From an uncultured Acetatifactor sp. (GTDB lineage Bacteria; Bacillota; Clostridia; Lachnospirales; Lachnospiraceae): a stretch of 21,680 nucleotides of DNA. This document shows positions 20,433 to 21,680 of the stretch, in pieces. The notes under the pieces were generated by a model that saw only the letters and a list, made by a program, of their open reading frames with translations, was not told where the DNA came from and ran no database searches. The stretch's first letter is position 1. Each line of letters starts with the position of its first letter. A program made the translations under genes and the position numbers. The stretch is from assembly GCA_910589035.1 (NCBI GenBank), contig CAJUSI010000067.1, positions 1 through 21,680 on the forward strand, written 5' to 3'.

Positions 20433-21680
20433 ATGGGTTCACAATTTACGGACAAGGCGCGGGAAGCGCTGCATTACGCATCCAGGTTTGCCGGACGGCT
20501 GAAGCAGGGATATGTGGGGACGGAGCATATTCTGGCCGGGCTTATCAGGGAACAGGAGGGCGTGGCGCACAGAGTCCTGACGGATAACGGGGTGGAACTT
20601 ACGCAGGTGCTGGATATGATTCAGGAGTTGATCGCTTTTGAGTCGGGTGTCGGCCTGAAAGAGAAGGAGGGGTATTCCCCCAGGGCGGAGAAGATTCTGG
20701 AGGAAGCCCATGCCCAGGCCGCCAGATTCGGACAGAGAGAGACGGGAACGGAACACATCCTTCTGGCCATTATCAGGGAGGGGGAGAATGTGGCGGTGCG
20801 CCTGCTCAACACCATCGGTATCAATACGCAGAAGCTGTATGCGGATACACTTACGGCCATGGGGCAGGATGCCAATCTGTACAAGGAGGATCTGAGCAGA
20901 AGGGCTCAGGGAAAGGGCAGGACATCCACCCTGAACCAGTACAGCCGGGATCTGACTGCATTGGCCAGGGAGGGCAGGCTGGATCCCGTGATCGGCAGGG
21001 AGGATGAAATCCGCCGGCTGATTCAGATCTTAAGCCGCCGTACGAAGAACAATCCCTGTCTCATCGGGGAACCGGGCGTGGGCAAGACCGCCGTGGTGGA
21101 GGGGCTGGCCCAGCGTATTGTGGCGGGACAGGTTCCCTTTACCGTGAAGGATAAGAGATTGCTGACGCTGGATTTGTCGGGAATGGTAGCAGGCAGCAAA
21201 TACCGGGGAGAATTTGAGGAAAGAATCAAAAGGGTGATTCGTGAAGTGATCGAGGACGGAAATGTCATTCTCTTTCTGGACGAGCTCCACACGCTGATCG
21301 GCGCAGGGGGAGCGGAAGGCGCAATCGACGCTTCCAATATCTTAAAGCCCTCCCTTGCCCGGGGCGAGCTGCAGCTCATCGGCGCCACCACCATTGTGGA
21401 ATACAGGAAATATATAGAGAAGGATGCTGCGCTGGAGAGACGTTTCCAGCCCGTGAATGTGGAGGAACCCACCGAGGAGGAGGCCATCCGCATACTGGAG
21501 GGAATTAAGGGGAATTACGAGGAGCACCACAGGGTGAATATCACCTCCGAGGCTGTGGCGGCGGCGGTGCGCCTGCCCGCCCGTTATATCAACGACAGAA
21601 ATCTGCCGGACAAAGCCATCGATCTCATAGACGAGGCGTCGGCCAGCACAAGGCTGAGTTCGGTGGATATGCCGGATAAG
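20433..21680 (+). CDS. clpC: ATP-dependent Clp protease ATP-binding subunit ClpC (5' part, cut by window end)
   Basis: Hsp100 unfoldase that feeds proteins to ClpP. The first 416 codons are present and the frame is open to the last base. The N domain has two Clp_N repeats (about 5-75 and 80-145, with GTEHILAGLI and GTEHILLAII). The first ATPase domain follows, with Walker A GEPGVGKTA (212-220), Walker B VILFLDE (278-284) and arginine-finger region ALERRFQPV (333-341; Arg336-Arg337). The linker between the N domain and ATPase (about 146-167) is short. The middle domain and second ATPase domain lie outside. The ATG 20433 follows GAGGA. No ctsR, mcsA or mcsB is upstream, unlike the Bacillus operon, and I see no CtsR or CIRCE box in the 192-base gap after the GntR gene. 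Confidence 0.93.
   Translation, partial: MGSQFTDKAREALHYASRFAGRLKQGYVGTEHILAGLIREQEGVAHRVLTDNGVELTQVLDMIQELIAFESGVGLKEKEGYSPRAEKILEEAHAQAARFGQRETGTEHILLAIIREGENVAVRLLNTIGINTQKLYADTLTAMGQDANLYKEDLSRRAQGKGRTSTLNQYSRDLTALAREGRLDPVIGREDEIRRLIQILSRRTKNNPCLIGEPGVGKTAVVEGLAQRIVAGQVPFTVKDKRLLTLDLSGMVAGSKYRGEFEERIKRVIREVIEDGNVILFLDELHTLIGAGGAEGAIDASNILKPSLARGELQLIGATTIVEYRKYIEKDAALERRFQPVNVEEPTEEEAIRILEGIKGNYEEHHRVNITSEAVAAAVRLPARYINDRNLPDKAIDLIDEASASTRLSSVDMPDK

Overview
The window looks like a chromosomal segment of a Gram-positive Clostridia, most likely a Lachnospiraceae (Bacillota). The grounds are moderately GC-rich genes, strong AGGAGG-type ribosome binding sites, frequent GTG/TTG starts, sigma-A promoters with 17-bp spacers, and gene families typical of that group: DUF6142, long M29 aminopeptidases, paired half-length chromate transporters, a BcrA/B-type ABC module and clpC. 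All confident genes are on the + strand. No rRNA, tRNA, CRISPR array, transposase, integrase or phage gene was found. The assignment rests on recognition of protein families, not on a database search.

Layout. 1-433: an AT-rich, gene-poor end that carries a good minus-strand promoter, short minus-strand frames and dyad symmetries. 434-1512: a small unknown protein and a 3-methyladenine DNA glycosylase. 1513-4799: a strongly folded leader RNA, a DUF4272 protein, an Imm33(DUF2185)-DUF4241 fusion protein, and two stretches that resemble cut-off 3' ends of further genes. This part is the most accessory-looking and may be a polymorphic-toxin immunity locus. 4800-9533: two half-size chromate-transporter genes, an OmpR-type response regulator, four direct repeats in front of a BcrA-like ABC ATPase, an ABC-2 permease and a sensor kinase. 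The kinase and regulator probably form one two-component system split by the transporter it controls. 9534-13310: pyrE behind a long repeat-containing leader, two small membrane proteins and a long M29 aminopeptidase. 13311-17621: purine biosynthesis genes purE, purM, purN and purD. 17639-19617: a double zinc-ribbon/helix-turn-helix protein and an SH3-domain membrane protein with a 12-unit, 9-residue repeat tail. 19618-21680: a terminator, a strong promoter, a YtrA-type GntR regulator, and the first 416 codons of clpC, which runs off the window.

How the genes fit together. purE carries out a CAIR-forming step, purM makes AIR, purN formylates GAR and purD makes GAR. purF, purL, purC and purH are not here. 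pyrE supplies OMP for pyrimidines. The regulator/ABC/kinase genes are a self-contained peptide-antibiotic or envelope-stress response module. The most interesting unexplained signals are non-coding or boundary features: the folded RNA at 1571-1739, the four direct repeats at 6616-6659 with the folded 5' UTR behind them, the overlapping promoter and terminator plus repeats before pyrE, the competing hairpins before purE, and the minus-strand element at the left edge. I did not find clear evidence for a wholly new defence or mobile system.
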